In this document: one piece after another, positions 46,221-57,266 of the stretch
Numbering within the stretch: position 1 is the first letter of the stretch
How the letters are laid out: every line of letters starts with the position of its first letter
Source: Cryptomeria japonica
Lineage: Eukaryota; Streptophyta; Pinopsida; Cupressales; Cupressaceae
Reading direction: 5' to 3'
DNA length: 64,000 nt
Assembly: GCF_030272615.1 (NCBI RefSeq)
Contig: NC_081405.1
Span: forward strand, 26,554,272-26,618,271
Position numbers and translations under genes: made by a program
Notes under the pieces: model-generated
Told to the model about the DNA's origin: nothing
Databases searched by the model: none
What the model saw: only the letters and a program-made list of their open reading frames with translations

Positions 46221-47189
46221 ATGCCACCTAGATCTACCATTGATCAGGAGAGATACTTCGATGCAAATGGAGAACTTATAATTGCTCTTGAATACTTTGA
46301 GAATATAGAAAGTGAAAATAGAGATCTAAAAGAAAATGTTCAGTTGGTAAATGAATGCATCAAAAAATTAAGAAAGAAAATCAAAAAAATCAGAGAAAGA
46401 CATTAGGAGGTTAGTGAAGAGCTCAAGCAAACAAATAACACTATTGCAGATCTAAAGACCAAGAGTGAAGAAGGTGAAAGAACCAAAGAGTATTTAAACA
46501 ATATGGTTAAATGCAAGTCAAAAAATGCAAGAAGCTTGAACAAGAAGTCACATCTCTAAAATTAGATCTCGAAAAATCAAAGAAACAAGAGGACAAACTT
46601 AAGATGAGTTTAAACAAGCTTGATAAGATGTTAGTTGTGTAAAGGTCTCCGACAAACAAAAATGGCTTAGGATTTGAAAATGGTGAAATCTCACAAATGC
46701 AAGACAAAAAACAAATAAGGACCACCTCCAGCAGAAGTAGAAAAACCCCATAAGTCCGCTAAGGATGACAAAGATAAGTCACTGAACGAGCAACAAGTAA
46801 GTAAAAGAAACACTTCTTTTAATGGCTATTGTTTTAACTATAATAAACTAGGTCACAAAGCATTTGAATGTAGAAATAGAATGAATCAAAATATTAAATA
46901 TTTTCCCAATAGATGTTATACTTTTAATAATTATGGCCATAAATCTAGTCAATGTAAAAATCATGCTATAATAGATCGAAATAGAAATAGTTATTTTGAA
47001 GGTCATTGTTATACATGCAAAATGTTTGGACATAAGGCTAACTAGTGCAAGTCAAGGCAAAGTCAAGGAATTGATAAATGCTACAACTGCAACAAGCCTG
47101 GACACATTGCAAGATATTGAAAAAGTGGAGAAGCTAAAACAAGTGTTCCAGTAAAGAAAATCAATAAGGAAGACGTGAGGCTGAAATGA
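46221..47189 (+). pseudogene. Element H ORF1: coiled-coil Gag-like protein with four zinc knuckles
   Basis: ATG 46221 (MPPRSTIDQERYFDANGEL) opens a Glu/Lys-rich coiled coil with frameshifts near 46500-46640. Four CCHC units follow, all damaged at one position: CFNYNKLGHKAFEC, CYTFNNYGHKSSQC, CYTCKMFGHKAN with TAG before its last Cys, and CYNCNKPGHIARY with TGA at the last Cys. The ORF ends at TGA 47187. The degenerate PBS (TTGATATCGGAG, from 46155) lies just upstream. Order and spacing match B and I. Confidence 0.72.
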
Positions 47190-47649
47190 AGAAGATTTGG
47201 AAGAAGAAAGAAGTCAATGCTGCACCAGCTCCAGTGTAGACAAACGTTCCAACAATTAAGATCATGAGGCTTTGTCTCAAGGGGAGCAAATCAAGAAATA
47301 TATTTCCCTTTCTAAATAATGTGAGGTTGTTATTACAACATGTTGGTTCATGCGTAATGGTGAAGATTTTGATGGAAAACATTGAACTATGGTAGAATGT
47401 GGAAGTCTGAAAGGTCATTGTGAACACAGACAGAGTGAATAGGCAATAAAGTGGTACTATATTCTCTATCTGCATTTATTACAAGCAAGTGAGAAAGAAA
47501 AGGTAAAAAAGAGGAATTTGTTGAGTTATTTTCTCACTCAAAGTGAAAGAAAGCAAAATGAGCGAAAAGGTGATTCAAGGGTTAGGGTTTCTTGACAATT
47601 TATGAAAGGTAATTTTCTTGTGAATTTGTTATTTTCAGCATCTGCATCA
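47190..47649 (+). other. Spacer between ORF1 and ORF2 of element H
   Basis: 0.46 kb without a supported gene, equivalent to the spacers in B and I. Confidence 0.45.
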
Positions 47650-50411
47650 ATGGCCACTCCTACTATCGTTGACATTAGAACTCAGTGTCGACCAAGCTTC
47701 AAAAGATACTTGAACAAATTGATTGAAAATGATCTAATGGGTGCACTAAGAATTCCCTTTGGAGTTTTACCAGTTGAGGACATTAGGGAATACATTCATG
47801 TAAAGCTGGAAGAATACAACCATGGAAAACTACAAAATTTATGGACAAATGAGCTGATAGGAGATGACTTTGAAATCAAGCCAGAATTTTGAACCCTAGT
47901 CGACAAGAAGATGGACGTATAGAACTTTTTTCCCAATTTTTTTCTTTGATGACAAATGGGTTAAAATGGTAATGAGTAGATTTCATGATGAGTTCATATG
48001 GCTTGAAGAATCATTCCAAATTATCAAAAATTGTGGTGAAGGTTGTTACATTTGATGGACATTCTTTGTCTGTAAATAAAGCTGAGAATATTGTCGTCCA
48101 ATATGCATCTTTGATGATTGGTAATAAGATCTACTTTACCGACCAAGACAAGTCAATTTCAGCCACAATAGATAACATGGCATGTGAGCTATAAAAATGT
48201 TGATTATGATCTGTGCGACTTATTGAAAATGTAATTCTTTGATAATCTAAAACAATGCAAAGAAAAGAAGCATGCATTCAAATATGGAACCCTCGCATTG
48301 TGCATTCTATTCTACTTCATGCAAGAGATTCGTAGAATTGGCAATGTGTTTTGGGCTCCAAAATGTCCCATAAGTAATCAAATTGTTGATCATTTGAGAA
48401 GGTTTCAAGATAATACCACACAAGTCGATGTTGCATTTACCTCGTTTTTCTCTATTTTTCAGTATAATATGCACAATAGGGAAAGGATCCCTAAGTCAAT
48501 TGTGGAGAAGTACCAAAATGATATCACATGTCTTATTACGATAGATAAGTGCATCATGGAAGTTGTTGTTCCAAGAACCAATTGGATTCCTACTTTAGGA
48601 TATGAAATTTCTGAAGATACTTTAGAAGGACTGGCAAAAGTTCTATTGGATAGTTTGGTTGATGAGACTCATAAGATATTTGGGACCACTCAAGAAAAGT
48701 ATATGGAAATTCACATGGAACAGACCAAGAAGGAAAGGAAGAAGATGAATCCCTGAAGAAAGCTAGTGTTACAGCAGAAGAAGTTAAGAAGGTTAAAAGA
48801 TTTGGTAGGATCGTTGCTTTATTTGGAATCCCAATCAAAGAGAAGGCATCTCTAGAAGAAGTGAAGGAGAATCCAACAAAAACAAAGAAATAAATTCCCA
48901 CATCCACTCCATCTAAGAGAGGAAAGCCTAAAAAGGTCAAAAGAAAGATTATTGATGTTGAATTAGAAGAAGAAGATTCAAAGGAGTTTGAGCCAAAAGG
49001 ATTCAAAATTCAAGTCAAGAAAGGTAAAGGCAAGCAAGTAATCAAGGTAACCTCTGGATGTATAAACTTTGTTCAATATGATAGCACTAGAAGGAAATCT
49101 AAAAGAGATAGGTAATATGTTTATTGATGCTAATAATGAGAATAAGGAAACAATTGCAAAATATTTTATTCAATATTGTGTTAGATTGAATGTTGTTTTA
49201 GAAGATTTCAAAAAGGATATACGACAAGACCTTTGGAAATTTTTGGATAAGATTATTCAAAATGAAATTAAAGAGGATCAAGAAATTAAGAAGTATGCCT
49301 TGGAAATTATCGACAATACCCTTTCTAGGGAAAACAAAGCTTTGCTTGAACAATTTTCCAAAACTAAGCTCCAAACCAAGAAAAGCTTATATGTCCTTAT
49401 GGAAGATATCCAAGCTGCAAAAAAAATGAAAGAAGAAACTATAGAATTTCTCAAGGGAATGGCAAGAAAACTTGGAATGTTGTCAATTGTTTATACCAAT
49501 CCCTGTACAGATTCTCCTGAGATTGTCACAAATAGTGTTGCTACTGATAATGTTATTTTCGATAATATTCTTTCTAGTAACATTGTAATGGATGAAGATC
49601 CTTCTGTAGATGTACTTAAAGTTTTTGATGTAACTCTGGATAACTCAAAATAGATAGAAGATAAAATTGAAGAAAAGAAAGTAGAGGAAAAGATACCATC
49701 TTAGAAATGTGCCACAAAAGGTGACACCAAGGAAAAATAAGAGGCAGGTACTAGCTCTGGTACCTTTGATGATTCCTTGAAGAGCTTACTTGTTGCATCT
49801 ATCTTTCCAACCAATTACTACTTCTCGATTAATTATTGATTTTACAAAAGTTGATCCAATTCAGAAGTTTTAGACTGGAGAAGCCATTCAAGCCTCAGCT
49901 AAGAAAGATCTCTTCAAAGATCTGAAGGAAAAGAATAGGCTAATTAAAGAGGCAATAATCACACTTCAAAGTGTCATTCCAGATAGTTTAGATGATCCAT
50001 CAACCTCCATCTTGGATAAGTGTAAATATTTATTAAATTCATTGAAGAATTATTCCACCTCCTTGGAAGCAAAATTTGCAAGAGAAAAGGAAGCAGAAAA
50101 GGAGAAACTATTACGGAACTTAAAAGGTAAGTGTGCAAATGCACACAATCATCTATCTCAACTTATAGCTCAAGGATAGACATGTCTCACTGGCGAAAAT
50201 GCATTATCTATATAGTTTGCAATGGCCATAGGCCACAAAGAGCATTGGAGAAGAGATTGGCTCAATTGAGTCAAATATCAAACAAGCTTATCATAAATTT
50301 CAGCTATCTCAAGATCTCTTTGGTTCAGGAAGATCAGCTATTGAGGAATTGCACAAAAAGTACTTTGAGCTTCAGCATCAAAGGGATAACATTATCCTTC
50401 TTCTAGGTTAG
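47650..50411 (+). pseudogene. Element H ORF2: conserved unknown protein
   Basis: ATG 47650 (MATPTIVDIRTQCRPSFKR) starts a copy with many stops and frameshifts. The best-preserved part, 48298-48756, contains RERIPKSIVEKY, MEVVVPRTNWIPTLGYEIS and LEGLAKVLLD, matching B (MEAVRPRTVWI, MGYEVD) and I (MEAVEPRIVWI, MGYEVD). A Lys-rich linker follows (PSKRGKPKKVKRK, about 48915-48950), then a 195-codon helical segment (49069-49653) and a C-terminal coiled coil (NRLIKEAIITLQSVIPDSLD) to about 50411. Function unknown; same family as B ORF2 by motif order. Confidence 0.68.
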
Positions 50412-50841
50412 TTAAGAGATATATGTGCAATGACTATATTTAATTGATGAACTGTGCCCTATCCAAGGCACAATAGTTTACTTTCCCTGAGCCAAGCTCA
50501 ATAGAAGAATCCAAGAACCCTTTTGTATCCCTTTAGGTGCAAACAAAACTTCTAACAGATGCCATTCAACATTAGGATAGAAATGCAGTAAGTTGGACTA
50601 CACACATTCAGAAAATAAAATAGTCCCCTGGTTAGTGCAAGGGTCTTCTCAGGGGGAGTTAGTGTATAATATTTTAATTTTTGTTTTGTTTTTGTTTTTA
50701 CCCTTTGTCATTAATGTCAAAGGGGCAGTGGATAAACTGTGTATGTAAGTAGATAGTTTGTATAGAAGGACAGGTATGTATATATGGACAATTTTTTTAC
50801 ATATTAGTCATCATGTTGCCATCAATGACAAAGGGGGAAAT
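50412..50841 (+). other. 3' UTR of element H with two PPT-like tracts
   Basis: AAAGGGGCAG at 50719-50728 after GTCATTAATGTC, and AAAGGGGGAAAT at 50830-50841 abutting the LTR, after CATCAATGACAA. ATCAATGACAA is a perfect inverted match to TTGTCATTGAT in the LTR 10 bp after its start. Confidence 0.75.
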
Positions 50842-51792
50842 TGTTAGAATGTTGTCATTGATGTTTTTGTGATCCGACAACATGAATCTGGCATATTCTG
50901 GTATAAGCTTGACAAGTTTCGATATACTCTTGGATCCAACATGTTCTTCTTTAAGTCTGCATTTCTCTGTGCTACCAAATACTTATGTAAGATTTTGAGA
51001 ACATGTTTTGTATTTGGTATAACGTCTATATCTAAGATTTCAAATGATAATGTTTGGTTGCGGCACAGTTATGGGTCCACTAATAGGACATCCTTCTTAC
51101 CAACATAGAGTAGTGTGAAGATTTTGGTTCGGTCCTTTCTGAAATCATCGGTAATATGTTGGTTTCGGCGATCCCACCTATTCCTTTATTCATGAAGGAG
51201 TTATTTTTTGCTTTGTCCTACTTCTTTGCTATGGTAAGAACATTTGAACAATAATATGTGAAGGGTTTTTGGTCTAAGCCTTCCTCTGGTTGAGTTGACT
51301 TGAAGAATAATCAGATTGGTATATATACAGTTGCTTTGTGAAGTATAGGATAATGATTTTTTTTATCAATTTAATGCAATCTATAGTGAATGTGAAAGTG
51401 ATTATGTATAGTGAATGTGAAAGTGATTATGTACAGTGAATGTGTAAGTGATTATGTACTTTAGTGGAACTATATCTTATACATATGATAGACGCAATCA
51501 TAACCATTCAAATTTTATAATATTGGTTGTAAGCCATCCTCCTATAGTGAGCCACCTCTATATTCTATAATCGATTACATAATATTGAGAGTCGATCCTC
51601 TCTGTGGTTTTTCCCATCTTGGGTTTTTCACTTATAAAATTTGGTGTTATGTCCAGTGTATTATATTTTTCTTATTATTCATTTCAATTATGCAAATTAA
51701 ATTATGTTATGTGGATGGTTGTTTAAAAGTTTTAAAAGATTCAAGGGAATATTGATTCATCCCTCCCCTCTCAGTATTCCAGATGTTCAATA
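50842..51792 (+). repeat. 3' LTR of element H
   Basis: 951 bp, TGTTAGAATG to AGATGTTCAATA. TATA-like TATATATAC at 51320-51328. Three GTGAATGTGAAAGTGATTAT-type units at about 51390-51455, then GGTTTTTCCCATCTTGGG. Confidence 0.85.
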
Positions 51793-52337
51793 GTTGTTAC
51801 CCCTAATTTTAAACTTTCCTTTGATCTCATCAAAAGTCGACTCTCAATCTTAACTCCTTTGTTCACTCACTTGTTTGTCGGCTAAGTCGCAACTTTCTTT
51901 CCTTTTTGAGCTTTCTTTTTACCATCCTCAAGTGTCAAAGACCGTCAACTTCTCAATTTCCCCTTTTGGGAGGAAGTCATCAAATGTAAACTACGTTGAT
52001 ATGAATAAGGTCAGACAGTCAGGATTTTTACAAACCTTGGTACTAGTTCACAAATTTTCTAGTGTGCCCAATTAGCCAACTTTCCTTGAATGATCGTCCC
52101 TTTATGTTGGTTGTCTGGAAATTTTCTCGACCGCATTAAATGCTTCTTGCAATCCAAGTTGTGTTGCCTAACTTGGTGATTTTTCAGTCTCCAGGCAAAG
52201 ATCAAGAGCTTTTGCAGCCACCTGACTACATAATTTTTATTTTTTTTGAGACATAATGCACTTGAAGATATAGGAGGTATACCTCCTTAATGATAAATTA
52301 AGAAGTTGAAGCATGTAAAGCTACTAACATGATTTTT
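51793..52337 (+). other. K internal sequence right of the H insertion
   Basis: No gene supported; it leads into the K polypurine tract GAAGGAGGGGGA at 52338-52349. Confidence 0.45.
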
Positions 52338-52349
52338 GAAGGAGGGGGA

Positions 52350-53782
52350 TATTATTTTTCACAGCCAAAAATTTAATTAGGTGATAGCCTTGTACATAAG
52401 TGAAAGGTGGCAAATTTTTCAAATTCATTCTTTCTTCAGGGATTAGTCAAAAAAATGATAAGTTGGCAGGCTGACATATTTATTGGGGAAGTGAAAATTT
52501 CTAAATTTCAATTATTTATTTTTCAGAAACTCCCAGTTCAACATATGATATGGGATGTTTCCCTATTTTAAAATAGCATGGTGCTCCCTTATGAAGAACA
52601 AATACCCATAGTTCAACCTAATTTGAATTGGATTCAAAATGAACAAGGAGACATTGTTGCTCAATTGAGAAGAGTTGTCTGGAGAGAGAAAGCCAACTAC
52701 GCTAAGTATAAAGGGATGTCTTCCATTTTGGAATGAGACAAGAGGTGAGCCAACATCTATAATTAGTTTTTATAGAAAGGAATCGCTGCAACTAGCGTTC
52801 CAGTGTCAGAGGCAAATTGAATCAATGCTCAGTCAAGTTGATGTGATACAAAATGGTTCTCCCTTGAAAAGGTGTTGCCCCTATACTTCAACATGGCCCT
52901 ATATTAGTCAAAGACCCACAGGAAGACAACCTTTCTGGATTGACTTCCTTAGCTTGTAAATGCAAAAAAAAATTATGCAGAATACATGGGGATCATCTTT
53001 GTGTTGGAAGATGAGGAGGCAAAGGCCAAAATGCGTGATGCCCAACTCTAATTGGAAATCTTGGCTGGAAGGAACCATACGCCTCCTTCTAACCGATAAT
53101 TCATGTTCTTTAGGCATCATACGTTGGATTTTAAAAAGCCGCTTTTATTTTTATTTTGGCTAGTTGTTTAGTCCTTAGAGCGGTCATTTTCAAAGACTGT
53201 TATTTTAAAGAAATAGTTACGAATTATTCTTTGTTTATGTCAAATAGTATACATAGACTAGGAAGGATTTTTCTTTTGTTTTTAGCTTGAAGGACTTGAA
53301 AATAGTTTTCTTCAAATGGATACCTAATGGAAAATTGAAAGCCCAATTTCATGAATGATAAACTTTGAGTTATGGTTGATGAATTATGTTGTTCTTCTTA
53401 TGTTGAAGATTATGCGTCCAAATTTTCATTTTCATAATCTATTGGATATAATTAGGATTTGCATGTCTACGTTACTGTGAAATTTAGCTTTGGATAAATG
53501 GAATACTAGTGCTTTGTCCTATAAATCTCAAAAAGATAGAACCTTTATATTCTATTTGTTTGTATAAACATTGTAAACTTTTTCCTTTTTCAGAGTTTTC
53601 AAGTTAAAAAGATCTACCTTTCTTGCTTTCCAGTAAAAAGCATGCCTAGTTTAGGCAAAATCAAATTACATCTTATGAGGCAGTTGTACCTCTAAAATTC
53701 AAAAGAAAATTGCCAATTTAATTAGTGATATCTCTACTTATTAATTTCTAGTTTGTCCTTCCCTTGAGCATAGTGAGTCATT
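52350..53782 (+). repeat. 3' LTR of element K
   Basis: It begins TATTATTTTTCACAGCC after the purine tract and matches the 5' remnant from 53280 on. The end is lost: after GTGAGTCATT the sequence turns to an AT-rich run (ATTAATTAATTAAATAATAAT) unrelated to the 5' copy. Confidence 0.68.
52578..53150 (+). pseudogene. ORF inside the K 3' LTR, homologous to the F LTR ORF
   Basis: ATG 52578 gives MVLPYEEQIPIVQPNLNW and IVAQLRRVVWREKANYAKYK, then stops; other frames carry QPFWIDFLSL and EYMGIIFVLEDEEAKAKMRD up to about 53150. The start block aligns with F (MVLPHDDQLPFDNLNLNW) and the end block with F (FLVFLWVLIEEEKKSKMID). It lies about 230 bp into the LTR. No known domain. Confidence 0.6.
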
Positions 53783-54474
53783 AATAAAAAGGTAAATGAA
53801 TTAATTAATTAAATAATAATATATATTTAATTAATAGATGATGCAACCATGGTTCAGAGGGTCCTCAATGAGAACAATCCAGTACATACAGCAAGAGTAA
53901 TACCATAGAAGCACCAACACATAATAGAGAAAATGCAAGATAGGAAATCCACAATATCATGGATTCAACATAAATTAGCCAGCAACATGTGGGCAAACAT
54001 GCAGACTTATAGGCCTAGTTATAGAATACATTCTAGATTACAATCCATCCGGACCTCCAAGAGGTGTTATAATTTCAAATCAAGAATTGACATCCTCATA
54101 TCTCTTTCCCCCATCCCAAATAATCAAATACAACAATATATATAGCATCTGGAACACATCTAGGTTGGCCACAAAAGATTACATTCTCCAAGATAGGAAA
54201 ATGAAACGTGTAAAAATAGGTCAGACCTAAAGTGTGAAGATCTCCTTCGCCAAGGACAAGAATGAAGTGTGGACCCCCAAGGAAGGTCAGCCAAGGGCCA
54301 GGGAACATCGCATGTGGTGCCAATTAGATCCACAAGTCAAGAAAATTCTTTGTAAGAGAAGAAATCTCCAACTACCTGATAAGCTCAAACTGCTCCAGGA
54401 ACTAAGAAACAGACAGTCTGGAAGCGATAACTTGCCAAAAAAGGGTCCAAATGAACTAGAAATGTAGAACAAGG
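53783..54474. other. Unassigned sequence left of element I
   Basis: About 0.7 kb starting with a palindromic AATTAATT-type run. No gene supported. It is contiguous with 61909 onward once I is removed (left flank ...GTAGAACAAGG, right flank CAAGGAACAAAAC). It may be the 3' part of gypsy fragment L or another element's end. Confidence 0.4.
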
Positions 54475-55633
54475 TGTTGGTATTTGATGTTTCAGTGATT
54501 CTTCGATGAATATTGGTGGTTCCTGATGCCTGTAGATTATTAGGAGTTGTCATTGATGGCAACTCAACCTCTTGATCTAATTTGGTATGAATTTTTTTCT
54601 AACCAGATGTCTTGGATAAAGTATTTCTAGATTAAGGATTGTCAGTGCAGTTCAGTATACAGTTTTGTGATTTTGGATGAAGAAGATTTTGGTTTTGGTG
54701 ATCAGAGATTAGTTGGTTGGGCATATGAAGAAAATTGTCATGACAATTCACCCTCCGGTGTTAATTCCTATGCCTGTTTGAAGATTCGGTAACCGATAGA
54801 GCAGTAAAGAAAAGTATTCTTCATGTTTGGTGGTGTATTGTGTGTTTGGATTCTTTAAGATGATTCTAGTGATTGGAAATGTGTTTGGGGAGGTATGTGA
54901 GACCTATAGGAAGTGTGTGATCTTGTATTTTGGGTCCAAAATATGGTTTGATAATAGATCTAAGCCGACTTGCAGCTACACATTTCATTTTTTATATTTT
55001 GTGAAGCCGACTTGTGGGAGATTAATTTTGCTAGTCTAGATATATAAGACCAATTTGGATAATGCATTTTGTGTGATATATGGTGTGATGGATTTTTTTG
55101 AATTGATTGGGCGCAGTTTCACGTGCATATCTTGATCTTGGTTGATCTAGTAAGCAGTTGCAGAGCATAACAGAGCAAATAAGCAGATCAATTGCAGCGG
55201 GTCATTTTGCACTTAACCAAAACTGATTTTTGGCATAATCAGAAGCTATTTTCTAGTTCACTACTTATTGTAATCAATTAGTAATCTCTTGTAAGTCAGT
55301 AAGCCTTCCTCTGAGGTTGTAGTCCTATTTTGTATCTTAAGCAGTGAGCTCTAGGCAGTGTGCCTGAATGCAAGTGCATTCCCCTTATGTAATATTGTTT
55401 TTCTGCTAGCCATAGTGGAATAATATTGTGGGTTCCAATCCCATAGTGGTTTTTCCCATTTGGGTTTCCACATAAAAATATTGGTGTTATGGTTGTTTGG
55501 TTACTTGTTTTGTGTTGCTGCACTTTACTTTCTTTCTTATGCATCTGGTGGTTAAAAAATTAGAATAACAAATATAAAATTTGCAGAACACTGATTCACC
55601 CCCCCCCCCTCTTAATGTTTCTTGACTATAATA
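54475..55633 (+). repeat. 5' LTR of element I
   Basis: 1,159 bp from TGTTGGTATTTGATG to TTGACTATAATA (the other copy ends CTCCAACA). TATA box TATATAAG at 55041-55048. It contains AGCAGTGAGCTCTAGGCAG, GGTTTTTCCCATTTGGG and a run of C at about 55600. Confidence 0.9.
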
Positions 55634-55651
55634 ATTTTTATCAGAGCCTAG
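55634..55651 (+). other. Degenerate PBS of element I
   Basis: ATTTTTATCAGAGCCTAG corresponds to ATTGGTATCAGAGCCTAG in B with GG changed to TT; the 3' part is intact. Confidence 0.75.
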
Positions 55652-55701
55652 TTCCTCCGAGGAAGCCTAACCACTTTTGGAAGGTCCAGGAGATTGAAGC
55701 A

Positions 55702-56864
55702 ATGGATTTCGGTTTGCAGAGACAACTTTGTGTGGCACCTAAGGATCTTGATGCAGTAAGAAATGAAATAAGTTCCTTAAAGAGAAACTTGAATGCAGTT
55801 GAAGACTTCATTAAAGATTTGAGAGAATAAGTCAACACTTCAAGAGACAAGAGGAAAGAGTCGATGGATAAGATGAAGGAGAAATAGGAGCAAAGCATTG
55901 AAGACTAAAGCAAAACTGATGAATGTGAAAAGCTTGTTAGAGAGAATGTTGTATTGAAGAATGAGATGCAATCTATTGTGATGAAGATGACTAAGAAGAT
56001 TGAAGACCAAATGAAGAATGATGAAAGTTTGACTCAATAATTGAAAGATAGATCATATGAATGCTAAAAATTTACCTATGAGAATGATCAGTTGAAGCTT
56101 GAGTTGATGCAATCAAGGAATGATGGACAAGAACTTGAAACATAGATTGTTGCCTTAAGAGATGAACTTGCTACTGCAAATGAATACAAAGACAAATTTA
56201 ATGCTAGCTCAACAAGGCTAGATGAGATGTTGGATAGTCAGAGACATGGAAAAGACATGCGAGGACTTGGATATGACAAAGGAAAATCCTCTGGTTCTGG
56301 ATAGAGCAATGCAAAGCCTAATCATCAGAAGAGAAAGAATCCCCTAGTAAGACGGCCTAATCCTTATAAATTCAATGATAGATGTTTCACTTGCAATAAA
56401 TCTAGTCATATGGCAAATCAATGCAGAAGTAGGCTAACTAATGGAATGAATAATGTGAACAATGGTCCTACCTTTACCAGTCAGTGTTTCATATGCAACA
56501 ATTTTGGTCACAAGTCAAACAAGTGCAAACAAGTAATGAATAATTTTCAGAAAAAGAGATTTTATGCTTGTGGGATGTTTGGACATATCTCTACCAATGC
56601 AGGATGAGAACAAATCAAATGAATTCTAGGCCTATGCAGAGAAATTTTGTTTGCCATGTATGCAACAAACAAGGTCACATTGCAAAATATTGCAGAAGCA
56701 AGAATAATGGTCCCTTAAACAAGAACAAATCAAATGAGAAAGGCAAAACAAACGTAGATGAAATCAGAGATCAGCATAAGAAGATGTGGGTTATGAAAGA
56801 AGATTCCAGTGTGTAGAATCGCTCCACACCTAAATCCGGTGATGGAACCTCATCCAATAACTAG
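55702..56864 (+). pseudogene. Element I ORF1: coiled-coil Gag-like protein with four zinc knuckles
   Basis: ATG 55702 (MDFGLQRQLCVAPKDLDA) opens about 387 codons with several TAG/TAA stops and one frameshift near 56590. A long Glu/Lys/Asp-rich coiled coil (to about 56240) precedes four knuckles: CFTCNKSSHMANQC, CFICNNFGHKSNKC, YACGMFGHIST with its last Cys behind the frameshift, and CHVCNKQGHIAKYC. The segment ELATANEYKDKFNASS matches B (ELVTTNEYKDKFKKSS), confirming homology outside the knuckles. It is probably the RNA-binding structural protein of this family. Confidence 0.75.
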
Positions 56865-57266
56865 GGATTTTTGGCCTTAGGGGGAGTTTTACATGCAGAT
56901 TCATCCCCTCTTTAGTTATCTATAACCAATTTCGGAAGGTTGCAGAAGGTTTAAATCATGTATGTAGATGTTTTCCAGAAGCTCTGATGGAGATTTGAGG
57001 CTCCCATAAGAGATTTCATGAAAATCAAGGTAATTGATTGAAGCATTTATTACAATGCAGAATTAGGTTTTCAAAGGTTAAAAAGGCATTTCAAAGGTTT
57101 ATTTTTCACAATGTGATCAAGAGAAAAGAGCAATGCAGTGAAGAGAATATATTTGGTGATCTAAATAGATCTTGTAACAATCCAAAAGTGAATTCTTGCA
57201 CCCGGTTGAATCAGAAGGTATTTATTTGTTTCGCGAAGCTATCCGTTTTCAAACCCTAGATTCAAA
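56865..57266 (+). other. Spacer between ORF1 and ORF2 of element I
   Basis: 0.4 kb, no supported gene; same position as in B and H. An open frame at 57038-57259 shows no conservation that I can see. Confidence 0.45.

Larger units (their letters stand above)
45408..51792 (+). mobile_element. Element H: pol-less copia-like element with two ORFs
   Basis: LTRs at 45408-46153 and 50842-51792 enclose ORF1 (coiled coil plus four degenerate knuckles), ORF2 (homologous to B and I) and two PPT-like tracts. The LTRs start TGTTAGAATGTTG and are strongly diverged from each other, so this is an old copy. The 5' LTR lacks about 200 bp present in the 3' LTR. A five-base TSD is not convincing (TTGGT or GTTGG against GTTGT). 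Confidence 0.82.
42800..53782 (+). mobile_element. Element K: pol-less LTR element related to F, split by H
   Basis: The direct repeat 42832-43292 against 53317-53782 marks the two LTRs. The PBS follows the 5' LTR, an unknown ORF follows the PBS, and a purine tract (52338-52349) precedes the 3' LTR. Element H is inserted at 45408-51792. K shares with F the PBS type, LTR start (TATTATTTTTC), LTR end (CTGTTAACCAA), an internal-ORF motif and the LTR-borne ORF. The 5' LTR is truncated upstream and the 3' LTR lacks its last 45 bp or so. Confidence 0.7.

Noticed and set aside
45400-51797. TSD for element H
   Set aside because: The flanks TTGGT or GTTGG against GTTGT depend on a one-base choice of LTR start and do not match perfectly.
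54234-54467. 77-codon plus-strand frame left of element I as a host exon
   Set aside because: Charged composition but no homologous motif, no splice context, and it lies in transposon-dense sequence.
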